Source: Deltaproteobacteria bacterium UBA5754
GTDB lineage: Bacteria; Desulfobacterota; Dissulfuribacteria; Dissulfuribacterales; UBA5754
Assembly (NCBI GenBank): GCA_002419025.1
Contig: DIFG01000030.1
Span: 1-7,010, forward strand
DNA length: 7,010 bases
Direction: 5' to 3'
Shown here: positions 1 to 6,060 of the stretch, piece after piece
How the letters are laid out: each line of letters starts with the position of its first letter
Numbering within the stretch: the stretch's first letter is position 1
Notes under the pieces: model-generated
Databases searched by the model: none
What the model saw: only the letters and a program-made list of their open reading frames with translations
What the model was told of the DNA's origin: nothing
Made by a program: the position numbers and the translations under genes

Positions 1-26
1 AATCCACACAAAACGTCGAGGAGCCC
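1..26 (-). repeat. Insertion-sequence-like terminal inverted repeat, left window edge
   Basis: Read on the minus strand, this stretch begins GGGCTCCTCGACG and ends TTTTGTGTGGATT. It matches bases 6975-7000 on the plus strand at 22 of 26 positions, including 13 perfect bases at the inner end (1-13 against 6988-7000). The GGG..TC.TCG start and GTGTGGA core resemble ISL3-family terminal repeats as I remember them; that family name is from memory and unverified. If right, the outer tip of the element is near base 26 and the element body lies to the left, outside the window. No transposase is visible inside the window. Confidence 0.55.
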
Positions 27-48
27 TTTTTTCGTGCGATTGCAAAAG

Positions 49-127
49 TTGATGGTGTCGTAAAGACTCAAAAATTTCAAATTTGTCGTCATTCTGGTGG
101 AGGTCGGACACTTTTTGCGGCCATCAA
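49..127. repeat. Short dispersed dyad (MITE-like or REP-like) element
   Basis: The segment starts TTGATGG (49-55) and ends CCATCAA (121-127), a perfect 7-base terminal inverted repeat. The similarity continues inward with gaps: GTCGTAAAGACTC on the left compares with CCGCAAAAAGTGTC on the complement of the right. The interior is AT-rich (AAATTTCAAATTT near 73-85) followed by GTCGTCATTC. Dispersed repeats opening with TTGATGG and carrying a GTCGTCATTC segment are familiar to me from Desulfobacterota genomes; that is memory, not a search result. It contains no convincing reading frame. It sits between the left insertion-sequence-like end and the stop codon of the transporter gene, so it may also lie in that gene's transcript. 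Confidence 0.4.
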
Positions 128-156
128 GGTTCAACGAGGAAGATTCTCCTACCCGT

Positions 157-1404
157 TCATCTCGGGATCCGCAGCAGGAAGGTGAGGAAGGCGCCGGCAA
201 CTATGAGGGCGCCGGTGATCGTGATTCCGGCGGAAAAGGCGCCGAGGTCGCCTGAAAGTCCGATTCCCGCCGGGACCAGTCCGCCCCCCAGGATGAATCC
301 CAGGGGGACGGTCGAGGATACGGCGACGTTTCTCGCCTGTGCGTCACCTCCAATGCGAGAGAGGGCGGAAAAGCCGGCGGGAAAGAAGGAGACCGCGAAG
401 GCGGGCTGGAGAAAGACAGCGACCGTAAGCCATGGACCGGAAAGGAGTCCGATCATGAGGGACGTGATCCCTGTCGCAAAGAGGACTGCCAGGATCACCT
501 GTCTGAGCCCGAATCGGTCCGCCGCCCATCCTGCCGCAAATGTCATGCCGATGCCGGAGATGCGGGAGAGGGTGACGAGGGTGTTCGCCTCTCCCATGGA
601 CAGGGAATGGCTGGAGACGAGAAAAAGGGGGAGCATGGTGTAGATCCCGAGGCTCCCGGCGATGGCGAGGCCGAAGAGGACGACCATGATCCATGCCTCG
701 CGCGTGCTGAAATATCTGTTGATGGTCGTGGGATTGGGTGGGGTGCCGGGGAATTCCCCCCCGCGTCCGAAAAAGAGGTGGAGGATCCCGGCCGCGAGGG
801 CGAGGATGCCGGTGAGTAAAAGGATTCCCCTCCATCCGAGCGGGGCGAGAAGCAGGTTTGATGCGACGGGTGCGATGACGAATCCCATATTGGGTGCGAG
901 TTCGTGGATTGCCACGGCCATCCCCCAGCGGCGTTGGTCAACGAGGGATGTGAGGGTCGCGATTCCCGAGGGAAGGTAGAGCCCAGCAGCCATTCCGACA
1001 AAGGTCATTCCTGCATACATCCCGGATGCTCCCGTGCTCAGGGCCGAGGCCACAAGGGCGAATCCCAGGGCCGCAGAGGATAGCACGATGGTGCTTTTGT
1101 GTGTGATGCGGGACGTAATGAACCCTGCGCCAGCCATGGAAGTGAAATAGCCGATTGTGATGAACAGGAAGAGTCCTCCCGCAGCCCCGTGCCCCAGGGA
1201 AAGGTCCTCTTCGATCACGGGCATGAGCGGGGCGATGAGGAGCCTTGACGTGAAGTTGAAAAAGAAGATGCCTGCGAGGAAGAGGGCCGGTGCCATGAAT
1301 TCCGGACCCGGCATGGGACGTGGGCGTGGCTCATGGGCACGAAACGTTTTTTGATCGTCCGCGCTGGTGGATCCGGGGTTTCTGTGTGTCGGAGGCTGGT
1401 TCAC
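157..1404 (-). CDS. MFS transporter
   Basis: A 415-residue inner-membrane protein of the major facilitator superfamily, expected to move a small solute by a proton- or solute-coupled mechanism; the substrate cannot be inferred. About twelve hydrophobic segments are visible (the first about 38-58, the last about 388-412), with a hydrophilic central loop around 203-225. Motif-A-like loops follow TM2 (ITSRITHKS, 96-104) and TM8 (AGWAADRFGLR, 291-301), the internal repeat expected of MFS halves. The full frame opens with GTG at 1404, but its first 37 residues are polar, proline-rich and unlike a usual MFS start. ATG at residue 38 (base 1293), with GGA about five bases upstream, is an attractive alternative. 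It is transcribed alone and divergently from the lactonase homologue, from a candidate promoter at 1456-1483. No clear terminator follows the TGA at 157-159. Confidence 0.9.
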   Translation of the reverse strand: MNQPPTHRNPGSTSADDQKTFRAHEPRPRPMPGPEFMAPALFLAGIFFFNFTSRLLIAPLMPVIEEDLSLGHGAAGGLFLFITIGYFTSMAGAGFITSRITHKSTIVLSSAALGFALVASALSTGASGMYAGMTFVGMAAGLYLPSGIATLTSLVDQRRWGMAVAIHELAPNMGFVIAPVASNLLLAPLGWRGILLLTGILALAAGILHLFFGRGGEFPGTPPNPTTINRYFSTREAWIMVVLFGLAIAGSLGIYTMLPLFLVSSHSLSMGEANTLVTLSRISGIGMTFAAGWAADRFGLRQVILAVLFATGITSLMIGLLSGPWLTVAVFLQPAFAVSFFPAGFSALSRIGGDAQARNVAVSSTVPLGFILGGGLVPAGIGLSGDLGAFSAGITITGALIVAGAFLTFLLRIPR

Positions 1405-1455
1405 GTCCTCGTTTCCAGGTTCCCTCCAGGGGCCTGCCGGGGCTTCGTTTCGGGC

Positions 1456-1483
1456 AGTATAGGCGAGGGAAGCAGAAAGTCCA
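1456..1483 (-). promoter_or_regulatory. Candidate sigma70 promoter for the MFS gene
   Basis: On the minus strand, TGGACT (1478-1483, 4 of 6 to TTGACA) and TATACT (1456-1461, 5 of 6 to TATAAT) are separated by 16 bases. The predicted start of transcription near 1448 leaves a leader of about 44 bases to the GTG at 1404, or about 155 bases to the ATG at 1293. It is a pattern match only. Confidence 0.4.
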
Positions 1484-1501
1484 TACGTTTATTCGGGCGC
1501 C

Positions 1502-1531
1502 TGGACATCAAGGCGTCGCAGGTTGTATCTT
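1502..1531 (+). promoter_or_regulatory. Candidate sigma70 promoter for the lactonase homologue
   Basis: TGGACA (1502-1507, 5 of 6 to the -35 consensus) is followed after 18 bases by TATCTT (1526-1531, 4 of 6 to the -10 consensus). Transcription would start near 1538, giving a leader of about 85 bases that contains both dyads at 1559-1590. It lies back to back with the divergent transporter promoter, 18 bases apart. It is a pattern match only. Confidence 0.35.
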
Positions 1532-1558
1532 TTGTCTAAATCCGTGAGCCCCGGCATC

Positions 1559-1590
1559 TGATCCGCCGGATCAGGGCCCAAAAGCGGGCC
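1559..1590. promoter_or_regulatory. Two adjacent dyads in the leader of the lactonase homologue
   Basis: TGATCCG (1559-1565) and CGGATCA (1567-1573) form a perfect 7-base dyad around a single central C, the shape of a dimeric repressor's operator. Immediately after it, GGCCC (1575-1579) and GGGCC (1586-1590) form a second, GC-rich stem around a 6-base AAAAGC loop. Both lie 33-65 bases upstream of the ATG at 1624 and downstream of the candidate promoter. No poly-T tract follows, so a factor-independent terminator is unlikely. An operator or a translational leader structure are both possible. No regulator gene is in the window. Confidence 0.35.
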
Positions 1591-1623
1591 TCACTGGCGG
1601 ATAATCCGTTTGTTTGGAATGTC

Positions 1624-2364
1624 ATGACCCACGCACGCGAGATCCTTATCAAGGAAAACGCCTATCTCGTGGCATACGAAGGGGCGCGGATCTTTTGTCG
1701 AATATCCAACGAAGCGGTCTCCGCCCGAGGGAGGTGCTTTGTCGCCCTGTCAGGGGACAAAACGTCGAGATCCATGCATAGGTTGATGGCGGCAGAGCCG
1801 TTTCGCTCCCTCGTCCCGTGGGAAGGCACACATATTTTTTGGATTGAGGAGTGTTTTGTCCCGCATCGGGATCCGCAAAGCCGGTATGGAACGGCCTTTT
1901 TGGATTTTCTCTCCCGCGTTCCCATCCCTCCCTCCAACATCCACCCCATTCCCGTGGATTCTCCCCCCGAGGAAGCGGCGGTGAGATACGAAAGGGAGAT
2001 CATGCGTACGCTCCTTCTCACGGGCGATGGGATCCCCTCTTTTGATGCGGTCTTTCTTGGTCTGGACCCTGAAGGCGGCATGACCGTGCCCCATTACGTT
2101 GCAGAAGGGGAAAGGGATTCCCCTTGTCTTATCGTTTCGGCATCAGGGGGTGAGTCGCCGGTTGACCGGCTCATTCTCGGCCATTTCTTCCTGAACCACG
2201 CAAAAAACATCGTCTTTTTCGCAGCGGGGCAGGGAAAGGCCCATGTCGTCAGGGACGTCCTCTCCGCGACGGATTCAATCCATCGCTCATCCCTGATCCA
2301 GCCGTATCATGGAACAGTCCTGTGGATCCTGGATCAGGACGCCACTTCCGTCCTTCGTCCCTGA
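1624..2364 (+). CDS. 6-phosphogluconolactonase-family protein with degenerate active site
   Basis: A 246-residue protein of the glucosamine-6-phosphate isomerase/6-phosphogluconolactonase fold, full length for Pgl/DevB. Family landmarks appear in order: ALSGDKT (41-47), LVPWEGTHIFW (63-73), SRYG (86-89), LSRVPIPPSNIH (96-107), FDAVFLGLDPEG (140-151), LNHAKNIVFFAAGQGKA (190-206, weak) and the C-terminal GTVLWILDQDA (230-240). Family members hydrolyse 6-phosphogluconolactone in the cytosolic oxidative pentose phosphate pathway. Several conserved positions are changed. The usual SGG.TP reads SGDKTS. The usual WGDER reads WIEEC (73-77), losing the Asp and Arg. The usual GPDGHTAS reads DPEGGMTV, so the catalytic His is Gly152. 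I therefore infer a pseudoenzyme, a changed activity or early decay, although no stop or frameshift is present. A TGGAA lies just upstream of the ATG. No zwf or gnd gene is adjacent, so I withhold the pgl symbol. Confidence 0.8.
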   Translation: MTHAREILIKENAYLVAYEGARIFCRISNEAVSARGRCFVALSGDKTSRSMHRLMAAEPFRSLVPWEGTHIFWIEECFVPHRDPQSRYGTAFLDFLSRVPIPPSNIHPIPVDSPPEEAAVRYEREIMRTLLLTGDGIPSFDAVFLGLDPEGGMTVPHYVAEGERDSPCLIVSASGGESPVDRLILGHFFLNHAKNIVFFAAGQGKAHVVRDVLSATDSIHRSSLIQPYHGTVLWILDQDATSVLRP

Positions 2365-2527
2365 TCCTGCTCAAGAACCGCTCTCCTGCTCGTACTGAAA
2401 AGGTCCTTGAGTATGCCCCGCGCCAACAGGCAGGCGAAGGCCTGAAAAGTTTAAAAAGGCATGGCGCCAAGTACGTATGGTTATATGCGTGGTAGGCCAT
2501 CACCACGCTTGATGAGGATCCATGTTT
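2365..2527. other. Convergent intergenic region
   Basis: This gap separates two genes that run toward each other, so it should hold both transcript ends. It contains a small stem, CAGGC-GAAG-GCCTG (2431-2444), flanked on the plus strand by an A-rich stretch, and a stronger 7-base stem at 2487-2508. Neither is followed by a clear run of T on the relevant strand. I see no convincing gene in it. Confidence 0.5.
2487..2508. terminator. Possible bidirectional hairpin terminator
   Basis: GCGTGGT (2487-2493) and ACCACGC (2502-2508) make a perfect 7-base stem with an 8-base loop, 20 bases beyond the stop codon of the minus-strand polyferredoxin gene. Its position between convergent genes suits a shared terminator. 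No U-rich tail follows on either strand (the minus strand continues ATATAACC), so factor-independent termination is doubtful. Confidence 0.35.
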
Positions 2528-4099
2528 TCAAAACCCTTTGCTCAGGATGGGCGCTATACCCAAAACGATATAAAATTCCAGCACAACGATCATGAGAAAG
2601 ATTACCAATAGATACCTTCCATGGGTGACCAAGCCCTTGAACTCTTTTTCGGTGAAGACAAAAAGTATGTGCAATCCTGCAAGGGTGGCGCTCGTGAATA
2701 TCGATATATCCAGAAAGGCCAAAAATTTATAAGAAATAGGGAAAGTCATGGAAGACAGATCCATCCCGAATTGTCTGCCCAATGTGGGCATAAAATCAGG
2801 AAGATGAGTCAATGTATAACGGAGCCTGATAATGAGTTCGCCAGCAAAGGAGATTGGGACGAGCACAGGCACCATGGGTGAAAACCTGCCCAACATGGCA
2901 TCCCCGGTCACCCCGAAGATCATTCCGCCCATGTGGACGACGGCAAGAATGAAGAGAAAGCCCGTTCCCAGAAGGATGGTGAAGATCAACATGTGAAAAT
3001 CGGGTCCGTAGGACGCGATCCAATGGGCGAGCACGCCATCCTGGGCGTATCTGGCAAGTTGAGATCCCATCAAAAGGGGGATTATGTAGGTGCAGGTTAT
3101 GGACCTTCCCTTATGCTTGATGAGTTCCACATACGGACTCCGCAGGTTGAACACCGGGGAATCCTTGTCGCAGAGACTGATGCACTTACCGCAGACGAGA
3201 CATTCCTGGTTGTTGTGGACCCCCACGGCCCCGAGATAGACCGGGCAGCCATCGGTGTCCTCGGTACCCTTTCTGCAGGCGAAGGTGGTGCAGGTACGGC
3301 ATTTGTGGTAATCCGCCCTTAATTCCGTAAAGGACATGACGGATCCGACCCCTATGATCCTTCCCATCGGGCATAGATATCTGCACCACGCCTGTCCTGG
3401 AAAGATAATGGAGCAGATCAGTGCCCCCGCCAGTATGGCGAGCATGAGATACGCTGTCCCTATTGGAGACTCCTTGAGGCCCATGGTCTCCTCGGCCCAC
3501 AGTATCAGGGCGAAAAGAAAGCCCGCCAAGTAGATGCCGTAACGATGCAAAAAGCGAGGTATGCGAAGATCAAAACTGTAACCACCGGATTGGAGTATGC
3601 GTCCAATGCCTGGAAACGGGCAGATACCGCACCAAAATCTCCCCAGGAGGAACCAGCTCAGGACCACAGACGGCCACCACATGCCCCAGGCGATAAACAA
3701 CGCCACGTTACGGGAAGGGTCCTGAGGGCCAAGGAACCCTGAGATTATGATAAAGGAGAAGATGTTTTCTCCGATGATCCGAACAGCGGCATGAATTTTT
3801 CGATTGATGAAGAATTTTTTTAGAGGTGGAATGACCTCCAGGAGGTTGATTCGGTCATCGGGGTCCGCATCGAGAACGATTCGTATGGCCCGTGTCAGAA
3901 CGCTGCCCTTTTTTGCATCCTTGTCAGGCGGCCTGGATACCTGTCGAGCTTCGGCCTCTCGGGACGCACCCCCATCCTCGTTCTTCGGTGTGTAGAAGGG
4001 AACCAGATCCTGCGGTTCCGCACTCGTAGCCGGTGAGGTATATGACCCGGCTGACGGTGGCATGAGTTTCGAGGATGGCCCCGATTCCCTTTGTTGCAT
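2528..4099 (-). CDS. Membrane-bound 4Fe-4S polyferredoxin, NapH/NosR-like
   Basis: A 523-residue integral membrane protein of the NapH/NosR/YccM-type polyferredoxin group; these move electrons between the quinone pool and a partner redox enzyme. Residues 1-65 are polar and Pro/Ser-rich. Membrane segments lie at roughly 108-123, 130-153, 188-205, 213-233, 369-393, 407-423, 460-480 and 495-517. The family's two loop motifs are present: WCGICPFPG (156-164) and CRYLCPMGR (239-247). A soluble region carries two cluster sites, C267..C270....C275 with C285-Pro, and C300..C303..C306...C310. The last cysteine is followed by Asp instead of the usual Pro. The NosR FMN domain is absent, and no nap, nos or other redox partner gene is nearby, so the partner is unknown. 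The ATG at 4099 has only a distant GGA upstream. The gene, especially its C-terminal coding part (about 2580-2830), is visibly more AT-rich than its neighbours. Confidence 0.85.
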   Translation of the reverse strand: MQQRESGPSSKLMPPSAGSYTSPATSAEPQDLVPFYTPKNEDGGASREAEARQVSRPPDKDAKKGSVLTRAIRIVLDADPDDRINLLEVIPPLKKFFINRKIHAAVRIIGENIFSFIIISGFLGPQDPSRNVALFIAWGMWWPSVVLSWFLLGRFWCGICPFPGIGRILQSGGYSFDLRIPRFLHRYGIYLAGFLFALILWAEETMGLKESPIGTAYLMLAILAGALICSIIFPGQAWCRYLCPMGRIIGVGSVMSFTELRADYHKCRTCTTFACRKGTEDTDGCPVYLGAVGVHNNQECLVCGKCISLCDKDSPVFNLRSPYVELIKHKGRSITCTYIIPLLMGSQLARYAQDGVLAHWIASYGPDFHMLIFTILLGTGFLFILAVVHMGGMIFGVTGDAMLGRFSPMVPVLVPISFAGELIIRLRYTLTHLPDFMPTLGRQFGMDLSSMTFPISYKFLAFLDISIFTSATLAGLHILFVFTEKEFKGLVTHGRYLLVIFLMIVVLEFYIVLGIAPILSKGF

Positions 4100-4456
4100 A
4101 GACTTTATTCCATTGAGTCCTTCGAAAATCCCTCGGCGGCCTAATCTTTCCGGTAACTTTGGTCACAATGTCTCTTCGTAAAGATACCCTACGCATGATG
4201 GTTTTGTCATGAATGTTTGCAAGATGAAGAAGCTATTTGAATTCGGAATGTTATCTTCCGTTTAGCCAATCAGGGAGAAGAGGTCCTTTTACGCTAGTTC
4301 GGAAATATTTGTGTATTTTTTCACTTGGCTCGCAGCAGATTATCGCATTGGTCTTCGAGCCTGACGGGATGGTGCTTGTGACATTTCGGGAAAGGTGGAA
4401 TTTTATGTGGGCGGGTTTTTATCAGAACACGACGCATCAAGCCTGAATATTGCCTG
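4100..4456. other. AT-richer divergent intergenic region
   Basis: These 357 bases separate the divergent polyferredoxin and tsaD genes and should hold the promoters of both. A frame opening with TTG at 4237 and ending at 4446 has no recognisable motif or ribosome binding site, so I do not call it a gene. A weak stem, CGGAA (4244-4248) with TTCCG (4256-4260), is present. I found no tRNA, riboswitch or repeat array. A plausible promoter lies at 4378-4406. Confidence 0.5.
4378..4406 (+). promoter_or_regulatory. Candidate sigma70 promoter for the tsaD operon
   Basis: GTGACA (4378-4383, 5 of 6 to TTGACA) and TTTTAT (4401-4406, 4 of 6 to TATAAT) are separated by 17 bases. Transcription would begin near 4413, about 44 bases before the tsaD ATG at 4457, and would cover tsaD, the DUF2062 gene and rsmA. 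It is a pattern match only. Confidence 0.35.
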
Positions 4457-5518
4457 ATGGCTATGCCTTCCATGAAAGAGATCGCATCCCATACCGGTCC
4501 TTGTCTCCTTCTTGCCCTTGAATCCTCGTGCGACGAGACAGCGGCAAGCGTCATCAAGGACGGCCTGACCCCCCTGAGTAACGTGGTCTCCTCCCAGATC
4601 CGGATTCACAAGGAATTCGGGGGGATCGTCCCTGAGATCGCGTCCCGTCACCACCTCAAGGCCCTCCTTCTGGTTGTGGACACCGCCATCAGGGATGCAG
4701 GGATCGGGCTTTTTGACGTGGAGGGTCTTGCTGTCACCCAGGGCCCGGGGCTTGTGGGCTCGCTCGTGGTGACCTGGTCCTTCTCCAAGGCACTGGCCGC
4801 CGTCCTGGGGATCCCCATGGCCGGCGTGAACCACCTTCACGCCCATCTCCTGTCGGTGTTTCTCGAACCCGATCCTCCGGGGTTTCCTTATGTGGGCCTC
4901 GTGGTCTCCGGTGGGCACACAAGCCTTTTTCTCGTGCGCGACCACCTCTCCATCAAGCCCCTTGGCCGCACCAGGGATGACGCCGCAGGAGAGGCCTTTG
5001 ACAAGGTGGCGACGGTCCTCGGGCTCGAATATCCCGGGGGGCCTGTGGTGAGCAGGCTCTCAGAGGAGGGAGACCCTGGTGCCATTTCCCTTCCGCGTCC
5101 GCGGCTTCCGGACACCCCCCTCGATTTTAGTTTCAGCGGGCTCAAGACCGCTGTCATCTCCGTGCTGAGAAAGGCCCCAAGGCCCCTCTCTGATCGGTTC
5201 GTCGCGGACCTCTGCGCATCTTTCGAGGAGGCGGTGACAGACGTTCTCACGGAAAAGACGATCCATGCAGCCCAAATGCATGGGGTCCGCGTGGTTTGCG
5301 TCACCGGTGGCGTGGCAGCGAACCGCAGGCTTCGGGAAAAGATGGGGGCGGCGTGTCTCCATGCCGGGCTTAAGGTCCATTTTCCAACCCCTTTCATCTG
5401 TACTGACAACGCCGCCATGGTCGGGATCGCAGGCTTTCACCTCATTCGGGCAGGAAGGACAGTCACCCCGGAAGACGACGTCTATTCCCGGGCCGCTAAC
5501 CGGGAGATGGGCTGGTGA
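4457..5518 (+). CDS. tsaD: tRNA N6-adenosine threonylcarbamoyltransferase TsaD
   Basis: The cytoplasmic enzyme that, with TsaB and TsaE, transfers the threonylcarbamoyl group from TC-AMP to A37 of ANN-decoding tRNAs (t6A). All family landmarks are visible in 353 residues: LESSCDET (21-28), SSQIRIHKEFGGIVPEIASR (45-64), TQGPGLVGSL (94-103), the metal-binding HLHAH (His126, His130), SGGHTSLFLV (151-160), DDAAGEAFDKV (174-184), FSFSGLKTAV (224-233), GGVAANRRL (284-292) and CTDNAAM (315-321), whose Asp317 is the expected third metal ligand. The core usually begins a few residues before the ESSCDET-type motif, so this ATG gives about 15 extra N-terminal residues. ATGs at 4463 and 4472 are alternatives, and none has a clear Shine-Dalgarno sequence. 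Its stop overlaps the next gene's GTG. I see no sign of decay. Its partners tsaB and tsaE are not in the window. Confidence 0.97.
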   Translation: MAMPSMKEIASHTGPCLLLALESSCDETAASVIKDGLTPLSNVVSSQIRIHKEFGGIVPEIASRHHLKALLLVVDTAIRDAGIGLFDVEGLAVTQGPGLVGSLVVTWSFSKALAAVLGIPMAGVNHLHAHLLSVFLEPDPPGFPYVGLVVSGGHTSLFLVRDHLSIKPLGRTRDDAAGEAFDKVATVLGLEYPGGPVVSRLSEEGDPGAISLPRPRLPDTPLDFSFSGLKTAVISVLRKAPRPLSDRFVADLCASFEEAVTDVLTEKTIHAAQMHGVRVVCVTGGVAANRRLREKMGAACLHAGLKVHFPTPFICTDNAAMVGIAGFHLIRAGRTVTPEDDVYSRAANREMGW

Positions 5519-6060
5519 AGGCCAGATTCGCACCGCTTCGGTGGATGAGATCCCGGGTCAAAAGGATGCTCCGCCTGAAGGGGGATCCCTTTTCCTTGGC
5601 TCGGGGTGCGGGGATCGGGGTTTTCGTGGGGCTCACCCCGACCATCCCTTTTCACGCGGCCCTGACAGTCCTTTTTTGTCTTCTCGTCCGGGGAAATGTC
5701 CTGGTGGGACTTGCCTGCAACGTCCTAGTGAGCAACCCCCTTACCATCCCTCTCCACTACGCAGCGGCCTGGATGGTCGGCTCTCTCTTTTTCCCGGATG
5801 TGACATCCTGGGATCGGGTTTCGGGCATGCTCAAGGAGCTTTCCCATGTCTCCCTGCTGGATATGTCCGCGCTCCTTGACTGTGGTCTCAGGATTTTTGG
5901 CCCACTTTTCGTGGGAGGGGTTCTTATCGCCATTCTCCCCGCCATCCTTTCCTATTTTATCGCCCTCCGGCTCTATATCGCCCTCCACCAAAGGCGATCT
6001 CAAAGGCTTTACTCGGACATTTCTTCTCGGACAATCCAGACAAATGGAACTGATGTATAG
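5515..6060 (+). CDS. DUF2062 domain membrane protein
   Basis: A 181-residue protein with the DUF2062 pattern. A basic N-terminus (1-23) precedes DPFSLARGAGIGVFVGLTPTIPFH (24-47), then RGNVLVGLACNVLVSNPLTIPLHY (59-82), including the characteristic SNPLT, and a final hydrophobic stretch around 127-153. The C-terminal tail (154-181) is polar. I expect two to four membrane helices in the inner membrane; the family has no settled biochemical role. The start is GTG at 5515, sharing GTGA with the tsaD stop. GGGAG lies about eight bases upstream, which fits translational coupling. The last 17 bases overlap the longest rsmA start option. Its place between two RNA-modification genes may reflect co-transcription only; I infer no function from it. 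Confidence 0.88.
   Translation: MKARFAPLRWMRSRVKRMLRLKGDPFSLARGAGIGVFVGLTPTIPFHAALTVLFCLLVRGNVLVGLACNVLVSNPLTIPLHYAAAWMVGSLFFPDVTSWDRVSGMLKELSHVSLLDMSALLDCGLRIFGPLFVGGVLIAILPAILSYFIALRLYIALHQRRSQRLYSDISSRTIQTNGTDV

Noticed and set aside
83..643. A 186-residue plus-strand frame over the 3' part of the transporter gene
   Set aside because: It is antisense to the MFS membrane segments, is Pro/Arg/Ala-rich, and has no recognisable motif.
2249..2506. An 85-residue minus-strand frame across the 3' end of the lactonase homologue and the convergent gap
   Set aside because: It overlaps the conserved C-terminal coding region in antisense, includes the hairpin at 2487-2508, and shows no family motif.
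4157..4175. A possible CRP/FNR-like site upstream of the polyferredoxin gene (TGTGACCAAAGTTACC on the minus strand)
   Set aside because: Only the left half-site matches; the right half agrees poorly with either consensus, so it is indistinguishable from chance.
4237..4446. A 69-residue frame (TTG start) in the gap before tsaD
   Set aside because: It has no Shine-Dalgarno sequence, no recognisable motif, and overlaps the probable tsaD promoter. Retained only as intergenic sequence.
4403..4945. A 180-residue minus-strand open frame overlapping the start of tsaD
   Set aside because: It lies mostly antisense to the strongly conserved tsaD frame, is rich in His, Gly and Arg with no domain pattern, and is best explained as a shadow of GC-rich coding sequence.
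4888..5418. A 176-residue minus-strand open frame inside tsaD
   Set aside because: It is fully antisense to conserved TsaD motifs and has low-complexity Ser/Arg/Pro composition, so it is a shadow frame.
5846..6052. A long N-terminal extension of RsmA (349 residues in total)
   Set aside because: It would overlap most of the DUF2062 gene in another frame, and the family begins just before the K-x-L-G-Q-N-F motif. The extension reads as Ser/Pro-rich shadow sequence.
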